From the NCBI RefSeq assembly GCF_002917925.1, contig NZ_PPFE01000001.1:744001-808000 (forward strand): a DNA stretch of 64,000 nt, in the 5' to 3' direction. A program made the position numbers and the translations under genes. The notes below the pieces were generated by a model. That model saw only the letters and a program-made list of their open reading frames with translations, did not search any database and had not been told where the DNA came from. Below are positions 8,077 to 16,395 of the stretch, piece by piece. The DNA comes from Roseovarius confluentis (GTDB taxonomy: Bacteria > Pseudomonadota > Alphaproteobacteria > Rhodobacterales > Rhodobacteraceae). How positions within the stretch are numbered: the stretch's first letter is position 1; every line of letters begins with the position of its first letter.

Positions 8077-9021
8077 ATGGACATCTTCGAAATCCTGCTT
8101 TCCGCCAGCTTCTGGACCGCCGCGATCCGCATCGCGAGCCCGTTGATCTTTGCCACGCTGGGAGAACTGATCTGCGAGCGTGCGGGCGTGCTGAACCTCG
8201 GGATCGAGGGGATCATGGTGGCGGGTGCCTTTGCCGGCTGGATGGCGGTCTATTCCGGTACGGGGCTGTGGATGGGCGTGGCCGTGGCGATGGTGGTGGG
8301 GATGCTGTTCGGGTTGATCCACAGCCTGCTGACTGTGCCCTTCGGCCTGTCGCAGCATGTGGTCGGCCTTGGCGTGACGCTGCTGGCGACGTCGCTGACC
8401 TATTACGCCTATCGCCTGGCGCTGCCCGAGGTGACGAGCCCGCCCAAGATCGACGCGTTCCAGCCTTTCGAGATTCCGCTGTTGTCCGACATCCCGCTGA
8501 TCGGTCCGGCGCTCTTCGCGCAGACGCCGCTGACCTACCTGGCATTCATCCTGGTGGGCGTCGTGGCGCTGGTGCTGTATCGCACGCCGCTGGGCCTGGC
8601 GCTGCGCGCGGCGGGGGAAAACCCGGCGGCGGTGGCGGCGCAGGGCCTGTCGGTGACCGGCATCCGGATGGGCGCGGTGATCGTGGGCAGCGGGTTGATG
8701 GCCGTCGGCGGCGCGTTCCTGACCATGTCGGCCTTTGACAGTTTCTTTTTCGAGATGGTCAACGGGCGCGGCTGGATCTGCATCGCGCTGGTCGTGTTCG
8801 GCGCGTGGAAACCGGGCAAGGCGCTGTTGGGCGCGATCCTCTTTGCCGCGTTCGACGCGCTGCAGATCCGGGTGCAGCAGACGCCGCTTGGGGCCGATAT
8901 CCCGTACCAGGTGTTCCTGATGATGCCCTATTTCCTGTCCATCCTGGCGCTGATCGTCATGTCGCGCCGGGCCGAGGTGCCGGCGGCACTGATGGTGCCG
9001 TTCAACAAGGGGGAACGCTGA
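8077..9021 (+). CDS. ABC transporter permease (BMP-type importer, subunit 2)
   Basis: The 314-residue protein is a second BPD_transp_2 permease with about eight membrane helices, the N-terminal TPLIFATLGE-like segment (ASPLIFATLGELICERAGVLN) and the loop LRAAGENPAAVAAQGLSV that matches coupling-helix regions of this family. It begins three bases after the first permease stops and its TGA shares one base with the ATG of the deaminase gene (TGATG). This tight spacing shows that the enzyme downstream belongs to the transport operon. Confidence 0.94.
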   Translation: MDIFEILLSASFWTAAIRIASPLIFATLGELICERAGVLNLGIEGIMVAGAFAGWMAVYSGTGLWMGVAVAMVVGMLFGLIHSLLTVPFGLSQHVVGLGVTLLATSLTYYAYRLALPEVTSPPKIDAFQPFEIPLLSDIPLIGPALFAQTPLTYLAFILVGVVALVLYRTPLGLALRAAGENPAAVAAQGLSVTGIRMGAVIVGSGLMAVGGAFLTMSAFDSFFFEMVNGRGWICIALVVFGAWKPGKALLGAILFAAFDALQIRVQQTPLGADIPYQVFLMMPYFLSILALIVMSRRAEVPAALMVPFNKGER

Positions 9022-10301
9022 TGTTCGATCTTATCGTCAGGGGCGGCACGCTGCCGGACGGGCGCGTGGCGGATATCGGGATCGAAGGCGACAGGATCAA
9101 GGCGGTCGAGGACCTGTCCGGCGCCGAGGCCCGCGAAGTGATCGAGGCGGAGGGCGATCTGGTCAGCCCGCCTTTCGTCGATCCGCATTTCCACCTGGAC
9201 GCGACGCTGTCCTATGGGCTGCCGCGGATCAACGCGTCGGGCACGTTGCTGGAGGGGATCGGGCTTTGGGGCGAGTTGAAGCAAATCGTCACGCAGGACG
9301 AGATGGTCGAGCGCGCGCTGTCCTATTGCGACTGGGCGGTCAGCCAGGGATTGCTGGCGATCCGCAGCCATGTCGACACCTGCGATGACCGCCTGCTGGG
9401 CGTCGAGGCGATGCTGGAGGTGCGCGAGCGGGTCCGCGACTATATCGACCTGCAGTTGGTGGCCTTTCCGCAGGACGGTTTCTACCGCGATCCGACGGCG
9501 CGGGAAAACACGATCCGCGCGCTTGATATGGGCGTTGACGTGGTGGGCGGCATTCCGCATTTCGAACGCACAATGTCCGATGGTGCGGCCTCGGTGCGCG
9601 AGCTGTGCGAGATGGCCGCAGACCGAGGCCTGATGGTCGACCTGCATTGCGACGAGACGGACGACCCGATGAGCCGCCACATCGAGTCGCTTGCCTTCGA
9701 GGCGCAGCGGCTGGGGTTGCAGGGCCGGGTCACGGGCAGTCACCTGACCTCGATGCATTCGATGGACAATTACTATGTCTCGAAACTGCTGCCGCTGATG
9801 GCCGAGGCCGGGGTGGCCGCCGTCCCGAACCCGCTGATCAACATCACGCTGCAGGGACGGCACGACACCTTCCCCAAGCGGCGCGGCCTGACCCGGGTGA
9901 AGGAGATGCAGGCGCATGGGATCACCGTGGGCTGGGGGCAGGATTGCGTGCTCGATCCGTGGTACTCGCTGGGGACAGCGGACATGCTGGACGTCGCCTT
10001 CATGGGATTGCACGTGGCGCAGATGACCAGCCCCGAAGAGATGGCGCGGTGTTTCGACATGGTCACGCACCAGAACGCCCAAATCCTGGGGCTGGAGGGG
10101 TATGGCATCGCGCCCGGCAAACGCGCCTCATTGGTCGTGCTGGATGCCGCATCGCCGATCGAGGCGTTGCGCCTTCGGCCCGCGCGCCTCGCGGTGATCT
10201 CGAACGGCAGGCTGGTCAGCCGGATGCCGCGCGAGGATGCGGCGCTTTCCCTTCCGGGGCGCGCGTCGACGGTGCGCCGGCGGCACGATCCCGGCAGGTG
10301 A
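9021..10301 (+). CDS. codA: Cytosine-deaminase-like amidohydrolase
   Basis: The 426-residue protein is an amidohydrolase-superfamily TIM barrel with metal ligands in HFHLDATL (His56, His58), HCDETDD (His209 with adjacent Glu) and GQDCVLDPWY (Asp308), the order and spacing of CodA-type cytosine deaminases; GTLLEGIGLW and LGTADMLDVAFMGLHVAQM also match that family. CodA converts cytosine to uracil and related enzymes act on isoguanine or other lactams, so the substrate here is not certain. The gene overlaps the upstream permease by one base, implying that the imported compound is its substrate. The last 20 residues are a basic, poorly ordered extension. Confidence 0.78.
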   Translation: MFDLIVRGGTLPDGRVADIGIEGDRIKAVEDLSGAEAREVIEAEGDLVSPPFVDPHFHLDATLSYGLPRINASGTLLEGIGLWGELKQIVTQDEMVERALSYCDWAVSQGLLAIRSHVDTCDDRLLGVEAMLEVRERVRDYIDLQLVAFPQDGFYRDPTARENTIRALDMGVDVVGGIPHFERTMSDGAASVRELCEMAADRGLMVDLHCDETDDPMSRHIESLAFEAQRLGLQGRVTGSHLTSMHSMDNYYVSKLLPLMAEAGVAAVPNPLINITLQGRHDTFPKRRGLTRVKEMQAHGITVGWGQDCVLDPWYSLGTADMLDVAFMGLHVAQMTSPEEMARCFDMVTHQNAQILGLEGYGIAPGKRASLVVLDAASPIEALRLRPARLAVISNGRLVSRMPREDAALSLPGRASTVRRRHDPGR

Positions 10302-10381
10302 CCGCGACAGACCCGGCACGGGCAGTGCCGTGACTGGATGCGATGCCATCTGCCGTCCCTGCCCTCCCCGGCAACGGACGC

Positions 10382-10411
10382 AAAAAAAGGGCGAGCCCGG
10401 GAGGCTCGCCC
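10382..10411 (-). terminator. Rho-independent terminator of phaP
   Basis: On the - strand a perfect 9-bp stem (GGGCGAGCC / GGCTCGCCC, loop of 5) is followed directly by seven T residues. It sits 66 nt beyond the phaP stop. On the + strand the hairpin lacks a T run, so it mainly serves the phasin transcript. Confidence 0.9.
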
Positions 10412-10477
10412 TTCGGTGTTCCGGGCCAAAAGGGAGGAAGATGGCCCGTACTCGTTAAACCGGTGACCGGACTGCGC

Positions 10478-10936
10478 TTACTTGGCTGCGGCGGTCGAGG
10501 CTTTCTTGGCCGCGGCGGTCGCGTCGTCGGTGGCTTTCTTCACGGCTTTGGTGGCGTCTTCCTGGAAGTCTTTTCCAGCAGCCATCATGAGTTCGACCGT
10601 GTCCATCTGGACTTTCTTCGCGATCTCGGCGAAGGCAGCCATGTGCTCGGCAGCCGTTTCAGCGTTGGCCGACGCGAAGTCGGTCATGGCTTTGGCGTAG
10701 TCTGCCGGCTCGGATTTCGCCTTGGTGACGTCTTGCAGCTTGGTCAGGGTTTCCTGGGTCCACTTGCCCGACAGCTCGGCCGATTTGGTGGCGGCTTCGA
10801 GGGCGACGCCCGACATTTTTTCGCTCAGAGCGGCTTGGTTCTTGAACGCTTCTTCCATCGCTTTGGTGTCGACGGGGAATGCACCCATCACGTCTTTCAT
10901 CATCGCGTTGAAGTCTTGTGCTTGTGCTTTTGCCAT
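10478..10936 (-). CDS. phaP: Phasin (PHB granule-associated protein)
   Basis: Start at 10936 (AGGAG eight to nine bases upstream) gives a 152-residue phasin. The body is helical (about 1-120, Phasin_2-like, with FNAMMKDVMGAFPVDTKAMEEAFKNQ) and the C-terminus is the Lys/Ala-rich KKATDDATAAAKK tail typical of granule-coating phasins. Phasins bind the surface of PHB granules, limiting size and coalescence. A perfect palindromic PhaR-type operator lies about 110 nt upstream and a strong terminator follows, so it is an independent, probably highly expressed unit between phaC and its terminator. A longer in-frame reading to 11143 is an upstream extension without ribosome site. Confidence 0.95.
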   Translation of the reverse strand: MAKAQAQDFNAMMKDVMGAFPVDTKAMEEAFKNQAALSEKMSGVALEAATKSAELSGKWTQETLTKLQDVTKAKSEPADYAKAMTDFASANAETAAEHMAAFAEIAKKVQMDTVELMMAAGKDFQEDATKAVKKATDDATAAAKKASTAAAK

Positions 10937-11045
10937 TGGTACGGCTCCTACGTGTTCGGTTTCAGTCGTGTTCTGTTTGCAAGCGGTTGATCCGCTGTTT
11001 GCATCTGCAGCATATATAGACGCCGCAACGCAGCATTGCAACCCC

Positions 11046-11066
11046 TTTTGCTGCGCTGCAGCAAAA
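11046..11066. promoter_or_regulatory. PhaR-type operator, perfect palindrome, upstream of phaP
   Basis: Arms TTTTGCTGC and GCAGCAAAA flank a 3-nt centre GCT, i.e. CTGC-N3-GCAG embedded in a 9-bp perfect inverted repeat. CTGC-N3-GCAG is the site reported for PhaR in Rhodobacter/Paracoccus. It lies between the phaC stop and the phaP ATG, suited to control phaP. Confidence 0.75.
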
Positions 11067-11096
11067 CTTTCACACAGTTTGAAAAAGCGTTTCGCG

Positions 11097-12905
11097 TCAG
11101 GCGTTTGCCTTGCGAAGCACGTAGGTTCCGGGCGCCGGACCAAGGCTGGGATGCTCGGAATCGCCCGGTTCGCGGGCCTTAATCTTGGTCCCCGAGCGCT
11201 TGCGCAGCCAGGATTCCCACATCGGCCACCAGGAGCCTTCGCGCTCTGTCGCGCCCGCCAGCCACTCTTCGGGCGTGGGCGGCAGGTCCTTGTTCATGTA
11301 ATAGCCGTACTTCTTTTTCGACGGCGGATTGACGATGCCGGCGATGTGGCCGGACTCGGACACGATAAAGCTGCGGTCGGTCGATCCGGTCTGCATGAAG
11401 CCGCGGTAGCAGTCGCGCCAGGCGGCGATGTGATCGCTTTCGCAGGTGACGGCCATGATCGGCACGGTGACATCGCTGATATGCACGGTTTCGCCGCACA
11501 CCTTCATGCCCTTGTCGACGAAGGCGTTGGCCTGGCAGAGGTCGCGCAGGTATTGCTTGGTCATGTCGCCGGGCAGGTTGGCCCCGTCCCCGTTCCAGTA
11601 GAGCAGGTCGAAGGCGGGGGGCGTTTCGCCCATCATGTAGCTGCGGATCGCGGGCTTGTAGATCAGGTCATTCGAGCGCAGGAAGGACATCGTGCGCCCC
11701 ATGATGAAGGAGCGCAGCACGCCCTGCTCTTCGACTTCCTTTTCAATGCCGTCGACGAAATCGTCCTGCAGGAAGGGCACGAACTCGCCCTGCTCGCCGA
11801 AATCGGTCAGCGCGGTGAAGAAGGTGGCGGACTTGACCGAATTGTCGCCGCGCTTGGCCATAAGCGCCAGCGTCAGGTGCAGGGTGGTGCCGGCGATGCA
11901 ATAGCCCACGGCGTTGACCTGTTTCTCGCCGGTGATCGCCTTGGCCTCGCGGATGGCGGTCAGGAACCCCTCCTCGATGTAATCGTCGATAAGGACGTCC
12001 CTGTAGGACGCGTCAGGATTGACCCAGGACACGACGAAGAGCGTGTAGCCCTGATCGGTGATCCACTTGATCAGGCTGTTTTCCTTCTTGAGGTCGAGAA
12101 TGTAGTACTTGTTGATCCAGGGCGGAAAGATCACCACGGGCGTCTTGTGGACCTGCGCGGTGGTGGGCTTGTACTGGATCAGCTCCATCATGCGGTTGCG
12201 ATAGACCACCTCGCCTTCGGTCACGGCAACGTTCTCGCCCAGCTTGAAGGCGTCCTCGTCGCACAGGCGCACGACCATCTCGCCCTTGTTGGCCTCGAGG
12301 TCCGACACGAGGTTTTCCAGCCCCTTCACCAGGCTTTCGCCCTCGGTCTCGAGCGCGCGTTCCAGCGCGTCGGGATTGGTGCCGAGGAAATTCGTCGGGC
12401 TCATCATGTCGACGATCTGGGAGGCAAAGTAGTTCAGGCGCTTGCGATCCTTGGGATCGAGGTCGTCGGCCTCGGCCACGGCCTTTTCCACGGCCTGCTT
12501 GTTGAGTGCGTATTGCTTTTTGACCAGCCGGAAATAGGGGTGCGTCTTCCACAGGGGATTCGTGAAGCGCTTGTCACCTTCCAGCGGGTCGGAGTCGTCC
12601 TCTCCGGCATCGGCCGGGGCGTGGCCTTGCAGCAGCGCCTGCTGGGCCTCCATGAAATGGCGCACGGATTTGCCCCAGTATTCCAGCTGCTGTTCGTAGA
12701 TCTTGCCCGGGTTCTCCATCAGGGCCTGCCAGTAGGAGGCTGCTGCGCGTGCATAAAGCTCCTGGCCCGGGCCGTTCAGCTCGGGTGCGGGGGGATTTCG
12801 GTGGCTCAGTGCCTGCACGAGCCTTTGTGACAAGGCCTCGACCTTTTCGAGATTTTCGTTCATCCGCTCCAGATTTTTTTCTTCGGCGGTGTCGGGCGTT
12901 GCCAT
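11097..12905 (-). CDS. phaC: Class I polyhydroxyalkanoate synthase
   Basis: The 602-residue protein matches class I PHA synthases in length. The N-terminal helical domain (about 60-240) precedes an alpha/beta hydrolase core with the modified lipase box GYCIAG (nucleophilic cysteine near residue 336), the aspartate in CESDHIAAW and the histidine in ESGHIAG. It polymerises (R)-3-hydroxyacyl-CoA on the granule surface. Start 12905 is set by AGAGGA 10 nt upstream; a second Met at about residue 14 is possible. It lies divergent from phaZ with a PhaR-type site between them, and phaP follows on the same strand. The C-terminus (GTYVLRKANA) is family-typical. Confidence 0.97.
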   Translation of the reverse strand: MATPDTAEEKNLERMNENLEKVEALSQRLVQALSHRNPPAPELNGPGQELYARAAASYWQALMENPGKIYEQQLEYWGKSVRHFMEAQQALLQGHAPADAGEDDSDPLEGDKRFTNPLWKTHPYFRLVKKQYALNKQAVEKAVAEADDLDPKDRKRLNYFASQIVDMMSPTNFLGTNPDALERALETEGESLVKGLENLVSDLEANKGEMVVRLCDEDAFKLGENVAVTEGEVVYRNRMMELIQYKPTTAQVHKTPVVIFPPWINKYYILDLKKENSLIKWITDQGYTLFVVSWVNPDASYRDVLIDDYIEEGFLTAIREAKAITGEKQVNAVGYCIAGTTLHLTLALMAKRGDNSVKSATFFTALTDFGEQGEFVPFLQDDFVDGIEKEVEEQGVLRSFIMGRTMSFLRSNDLIYKPAIRSYMMGETPPAFDLLYWNGDGANLPGDMTKQYLRDLCQANAFVDKGMKVCGETVHISDVTVPIMAVTCESDHIAAWRDCYRGFMQTGSTDRSFIVSESGHIAGIVNPPSKKKYGYYMNKDLPPTPEEWLAGATEREGSWWPMWESWLRKRSGTKIKAREPGDSEHPSLGPAPGTYVLRKANA

Positions 12906-12928
12906 TTCTGCGAAATCCTCTACTCTTT

Positions 12929-12939
12929 CTGCTATGCAG
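12929..12939. promoter_or_regulatory. PhaR-type operator between phaC and phaZ
   Basis: CTGC-TAT-GCAG is a perfect 11-nt CTGC-N3-GCAG palindrome 24 nt upstream of the phaC start. Its location between the divergent synthase and depolymerase genes means one bound regulator could affect both. Binding is inferred from the motif. Confidence 0.6.
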
Positions 12940-13064
12940 CATGGCGCGGTGGAACCGCGTCTGGTATGCATGTGTTAACGTCGCCCCGCGTATACTGGCC
13001 CTGCGAGCCTGTGGGACTGCGACGAATGGAACCAACTCGGCCGGCCCGGCCGAAGGAGTAAGTA

Positions 13065-14363
13065 ATGCGTTACATGGCCACCTACGACCTGATGGAAACC
13101 ATCCGCAACACCAACCAGTGGCTGGGCGCGACGGCCTTTTCCATGGCATCTTACCCCATCTTCGCGCTGACCCCAAACCCCGCGTTTCAATGGCTGGCCG
13201 CCTGGGGCGAAGTCACCGAGCGCACGTTCCAACGCATGGTCGCCAAGCCCGACTGGGGGATCGAATCGATCACCGGCGAGGACGGGCGCGACCACCTGAT
13301 CAGCATCGAGACAGTGGTGGACAAGCCCTTTGGCGACCTCATTCACTTCAACGTGCAGGGCCGGGACGAGATGGACCGCCGCGTCTTGCTGGTGGCGCCG
13401 ATGTCCGGACACTACGCAACTCTGTTGCGCTCGACCGTGAAATCGCTGCTGCCCGATTGCGAGGTTTACGTGACCGACTGGCACAACGCGCGCGACATCC
13501 CCGTCAGCGCGGGCAAGTTCGATGTCGAGGATTACACGCTTTACCTGATGGACTTCATGCGCGAGCTGGGCAGCGATCTGCACGTGATCGCCGTGTGCCA
13601 GCCCGCGCCGCTGACCCTGGCCGCGACCGCCTATCTTGCCGAGTTGGACCCCGATGCGCAGCCCCGGTCGCTGACGCTGATCGGCGGGCCGATCGACCCC
13701 GACGCGACGCCGACGGAGGTGACGGATTTCGGGCATAGCGTGACCATGGGCCAGTTGCAGGAGACGATGATCCAGCGCGTCGGCTTCAAATATCCGGGCG
13801 TGGGGCGCAAGGTCTATCCCGGCCTGTTGCAGCTGTCGTCGTTCATGTCGATGAACGCCGAGCGTCACAGCCAGGCCTTCCTGAACCAGATCAGCCGCGT
13901 GGCGCAGGGCGAGGCCAGCGACCGCGACCCGCACAACAAGTTCTACGACGAATACCTGGCCGTGATGGACATGCCGGCGGAGTTCTACCTGTCGACGGTC
14001 GAGCGCATCTTCAAGGCGGGCGAGATCGCCAAGAACGCATTCGTGGTCGATGGCCACAAGGTGGATATCGGCGCGATCAGCAAGGTCGCCGTGAAGACGG
14101 TCGAGGGCGGCAAGGACGATATCTCGGCGCCCGGCCAATGCGTGGCGGCACTGGACCTGCTGACCGGGTTGCCCGACAGCATGAAGGCCAGCCACCTGGA
14201 GCCCGAGGCGGGCCATTACGGTATTTTCGCGGGCCGGTCGTGGCGCAACAACATCCGGCCGCTGGTGCTGGATTTCATCGACGCCAATTCCGAGGATCCG
14301 GCGGCGCGCAGTCGCACGAAGCCCCGCAAGAACAGGAAGAAGGCGAAGATCGCGGCGGAGTGA
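13065..14363 (+). CDS. phaZ: Intracellular PHB depolymerase
   Basis: The 432-residue protein resembles PhaZ1-type intracellular depolymerases: N-terminal MRYMATYDLMETIRNTNQW, then an alpha/beta hydrolase core in which the nucleophile is a cysteine in AVCQPA (near residue 178), not the serine of extracellular enzymes, and a late histidine in EAGHYGIFAGR. It degrades native amorphous granules in the cytosol. An AAGGAG sits 6 nt before the ATG. The C-terminus is Lys/Arg-rich (KPRKNRKKAK), which could promote granule or nucleic-acid contact. It is transcribed divergently from phaC. Confidence 0.95.
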   Translation: MRYMATYDLMETIRNTNQWLGATAFSMASYPIFALTPNPAFQWLAAWGEVTERTFQRMVAKPDWGIESITGEDGRDHLISIETVVDKPFGDLIHFNVQGRDEMDRRVLLVAPMSGHYATLLRSTVKSLLPDCEVYVTDWHNARDIPVSAGKFDVEDYTLYLMDFMRELGSDLHVIAVCQPAPLTLAATAYLAELDPDAQPRSLTLIGGPIDPDATPTEVTDFGHSVTMGQLQETMIQRVGFKYPGVGRKVYPGLLQLSSFMSMNAERHSQAFLNQISRVAQGEASDRDPHNKFYDEYLAVMDMPAEFYLSTVERIFKAGEIAKNAFVVDGHKVDIGAISKVAVKTVEGGKDDISAPGQCVAALDLLTGLPDSMKASHLEPEAGHYGIFAGRSWRNNIRPLVLDFIDANSEDPAARSRTKPRKNRKKAKIAAE

Positions 14364-14387
14364 GGTGGGTCAAACCCTGGCGGAGAG

Positions 14388-14408
14388 GTCCCGGATCAAG
14401 TCCGGGAC
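14388..14408. repeat. Dispersed GC-rich palindrome (copy 1)
   Basis: Arms GTCCCGGA and TCCGGGAC flank a 5-nt centre (TCAAG, the reverse complement of the CTTGA found in other copies). Located 25 nt after phaZ. Eight related palindromes occur elsewhere in the window, always between genes. Confidence 0.8.
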
Positions 14409-14516
14409 GACGGGATTTCAGTTGGGGCGCGCGGAACAAAGGCGCGGCCCTGCCGCGCCGCCGCGCGATCGCCATCCCGCGGCTTGGCAATCGCTCGGCT
14501 TGGTCAAACGCCCGTC

Positions 14517-14537
14517 ATCCCGGACTTGATCCGGGAT
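14517..14537. repeat. Dispersed GC-rich palindrome (copy 2)
   Basis: Arms ATCCCGGA and TCCGGGAT flank CTTGA. It lies 110 nt from copy 1 and in inverse orientation to it, so the two copies could also pair with each other between the convergent genes phaZ and the alpha/beta hydrolase. Confidence 0.8.
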
Positions 14538-14600
14538 CCCGTGGCCTCGAACCTACTCGGATCGAGCCGGGGACGACGTCGGGTGCCGAGTTGACCCGCC

Positions 14601-15329
14601 CTACCCCGCCTCGACCCGCTTTTGCAGAACCAGCGGCTGTTTCAGCCACACGCGCAGCGCGGCCGTCACCGCCTCGGGCGTTTCCAGCGTCGGCAGGTGT
14701 CCGGCCTCCTGCACCAACGCCAATTCGGCATAGGGAATGAGGCCGGCCATGAATTCGTGCCGCTTCACCGGCGTCAGCGTGTCATGCACGCCGCACATCA
14801 CCAGCGTCGGCACGCTGATCTTGCGCAAGGTCGCCTGATAGTCGCGGCGGCGTTGCAGGGCCCGGACCTGCCGGGTGATCGCATCGGCCCCGAGGTTCTC
14901 GGCCATCTTGGTGACCATGTGCATAATCGAGGTGCGGTCGGCATTGGGAGCCAGGTGGTCTGGACGCAGCAGCGTCGAGACGGCCTGATCGATGAAGCCC
15001 GCGCGCAGCTTGGTCACGATGGGCTCGTAATTGGCCGCCGATTGGGGCGTTTCGGCCAGCGAGTTCGTGTCCATCAGGCAAAGGCGCGTCACCCGGTCGG
15101 GCGCACGGCGCACGATCTCCAGCGCGACGATGCCGCCCATGGACAGCCCCGCCAGCGCAAAGCGACGCGGCAGGTGATCGAGCAGGCCCGAGGCGATTTC
15201 CTCGATCCGGTCGCCGTGGGAAATGGGCGCGACGGTCACGGGCAGGTCGGGGCTGAGCGCCGCGATCTGGGGGCCGAACAGGCGTGCGTCACACATCATG
15301 CCCGGCAGAAACACCAAGGGGTCTTTCAT
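14601..15329 (-). CDS. Alpha/beta-fold hydrolase
   Basis: The 242-residue protein starts MKDPLVFLPGMMCD and has the nucleophile elbow GLSMGG (serine near residue 84), an aspartate in CGVHDTLTP and a histidine in EAGHLPTLETP, a complete catalytic triad. The short lid and PLVFLPGMMCDARLF opening are those of small soluble carboxylesterase/hydrolase members. The substrate cannot be deduced; proximity to phaZ is suggestive but it is transcribed from the opposite strand. Convergent with phaZ across a spacer holding two palindromic repeats. Confidence 0.85.
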   Translation of the reverse strand: MKDPLVFLPGMMCDARLFGPQIAALSPDLPVTVAPISHGDRIEEIASGLLDHLPRRFALAGLSMGGIVALEIVRRAPDRVTRLCLMDTNSLAETPQSAANYEPIVTKLRAGFIDQAVSTLLRPDHLAPNADRTSIMHMVTKMAENLGADAITRQVRALQRRRDYQATLRKISVPTLVMCGVHDTLTPVKRHEFMAGLIPYAELALVQEAGHLPTLETPEAVTAALRVWLKQPLVLQKRVEAG

Positions 15330-15423
15330 TGCTTTGTTCCTTAACCTGCCCGCGCGCTCTGCGCTGTTTTATGAAGGTGATTCTGCCACAGGCTTTGCGG
15401 AAAACCAAGAAAAGTTGCGCACT

Positions 15424-16395
15424 TTACGGCAATCCGCCGATCCAATCGAGAATGGCCGTGACGGCGGGCCCGGTGCCTGCGGGCGAAAGGATGTCGCCGG
15501 CGATGACGTGGGCCAGCGGGTCCATCCCCGGCCCTTTCGGCGGGCGCGCCAGCGAGACGGGGCCACCCCAATCTGTGCGCACGGCGTCGGTGGCCGTGGC
15601 GTCGACGACCTGGTCGTCGGCGTCATAGTAGAACAGCGCGGGGATGGTCGTTTGGCTGTAATCGGCACGTGCAGCGGCCTGCACGGCGGCCGCCACGGGC
15701 AAGGCGGCCACGGAAGGATAGCGCGTGGTCCAGTGGGCGGCCTGTTTGGCGTTCTGCGGCTCGAAGCTGCGCTCCTGCCCCGCAAGCAGTGGCGCCCAGT
15801 ACCGCGCGGCGGGCCATGTCAGCAGCGGCGCCATTGGGTTGTTTATGCCGAAATTGGTAGCGACGAAGACCATGCCCGCAACGTCTTTGCGCATGTCGGG
15901 GTCGAGCGCGGCAAGGGCCGCGAAGGTGGCGCCGGTGGAGGTGGCGATCACGACCACGCGGTCGCCGGTGGCGCGGCCCAGCGCCAGCGCCTCGGCGGCG
16001 TCGGCCATCCAGTCGGCCATGCTGGCCTCGGTCATGGCAGCGCCATCGCGGCCGTGGCCGGTGAAGCGGGTGAAGACAAGGTTGGCATTCAAAGTTGTGG
16101 CCACGCGGTCGGGGACAGGGCGGATTTCCTCGGCGCTGGCGGAAAAACCGTGCAGGTAGACGATGGAGAGGTCCGTGCGCGTCTCGGCATCCCCGGCCCA
16201 GACGATGCGCTTGGTGGCGGCGGGACGCAGGTTGGGGACACCGCTTTCGGTGCTTTCAAGATAGACGCCGATGCCTTCGCCGACCCTGCGCGGGTCGAAA
16301 TCGGCGCTGAGCGTCACGGGTTCGCGCGGGAAGAAGCGCCAGAGCGCAGCGATCATCAGCGCCAGCAGGCCCAGAACCCGCGTAAGCCATTTCAC
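15424..16395 (-). CDS. Membrane-anchored alpha/beta hydrolase
   Basis: A GTG start at 16395 overlaps the TGA of the upstream hydrolase gene (GTGA, 4-nt overlap), giving 323 residues; a longer reading to 16446 would run inside that gene. Residues about 3-20 form one membrane helix (WLTRVLGLLALMIAALW), so the enzyme faces the periplasm or is inner-membrane bound. The hydrolase core has YLHGFSASAEE (oxyanion region), the nucleophile in VIATSTGAT and a late histidine in MDPLAHVIAGD. The nucleophile elbow reads T-S-T-G in place of the usual G-x-S-x-G. Substrate unknown; it is coupled to a second hydrolase. Confidence 0.8.
   Translation of the reverse strand: MKWLTRVLGLLALMIAALWRFFPREPVTLSADFDPRRVGEGIGVYLESTESGVPNLRPAATKRIVWAGDAETRTDLSIVYLHGFSASAEEIRPVPDRVATTLNANLVFTRFTGHGRDGAAMTEASMADWMADAAEALALGRATGDRVVVIATSTGATFAALAALDPDMRKDVAGMVFVATNFGINNPMAPLLTWPAARYWAPLLAGQERSFEPQNAKQAAHWTTRYPSVAALPVAAAVQAAARADYSQTTIPALFYYDADDQVVDATATDAVRTDWGGPVSLARPPKGPGMDPLAHVIAGDILSPAGTGPAVTAILDWIGGLP

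Noticed and set aside
14388..14537. Possibility of a transposon terminal inverted repeat formed by copies 1 and 2 of the GC palindrome
   Set aside because: No transposase or target duplication between or near them, and the same units recur elsewhere as isolated palindromes.
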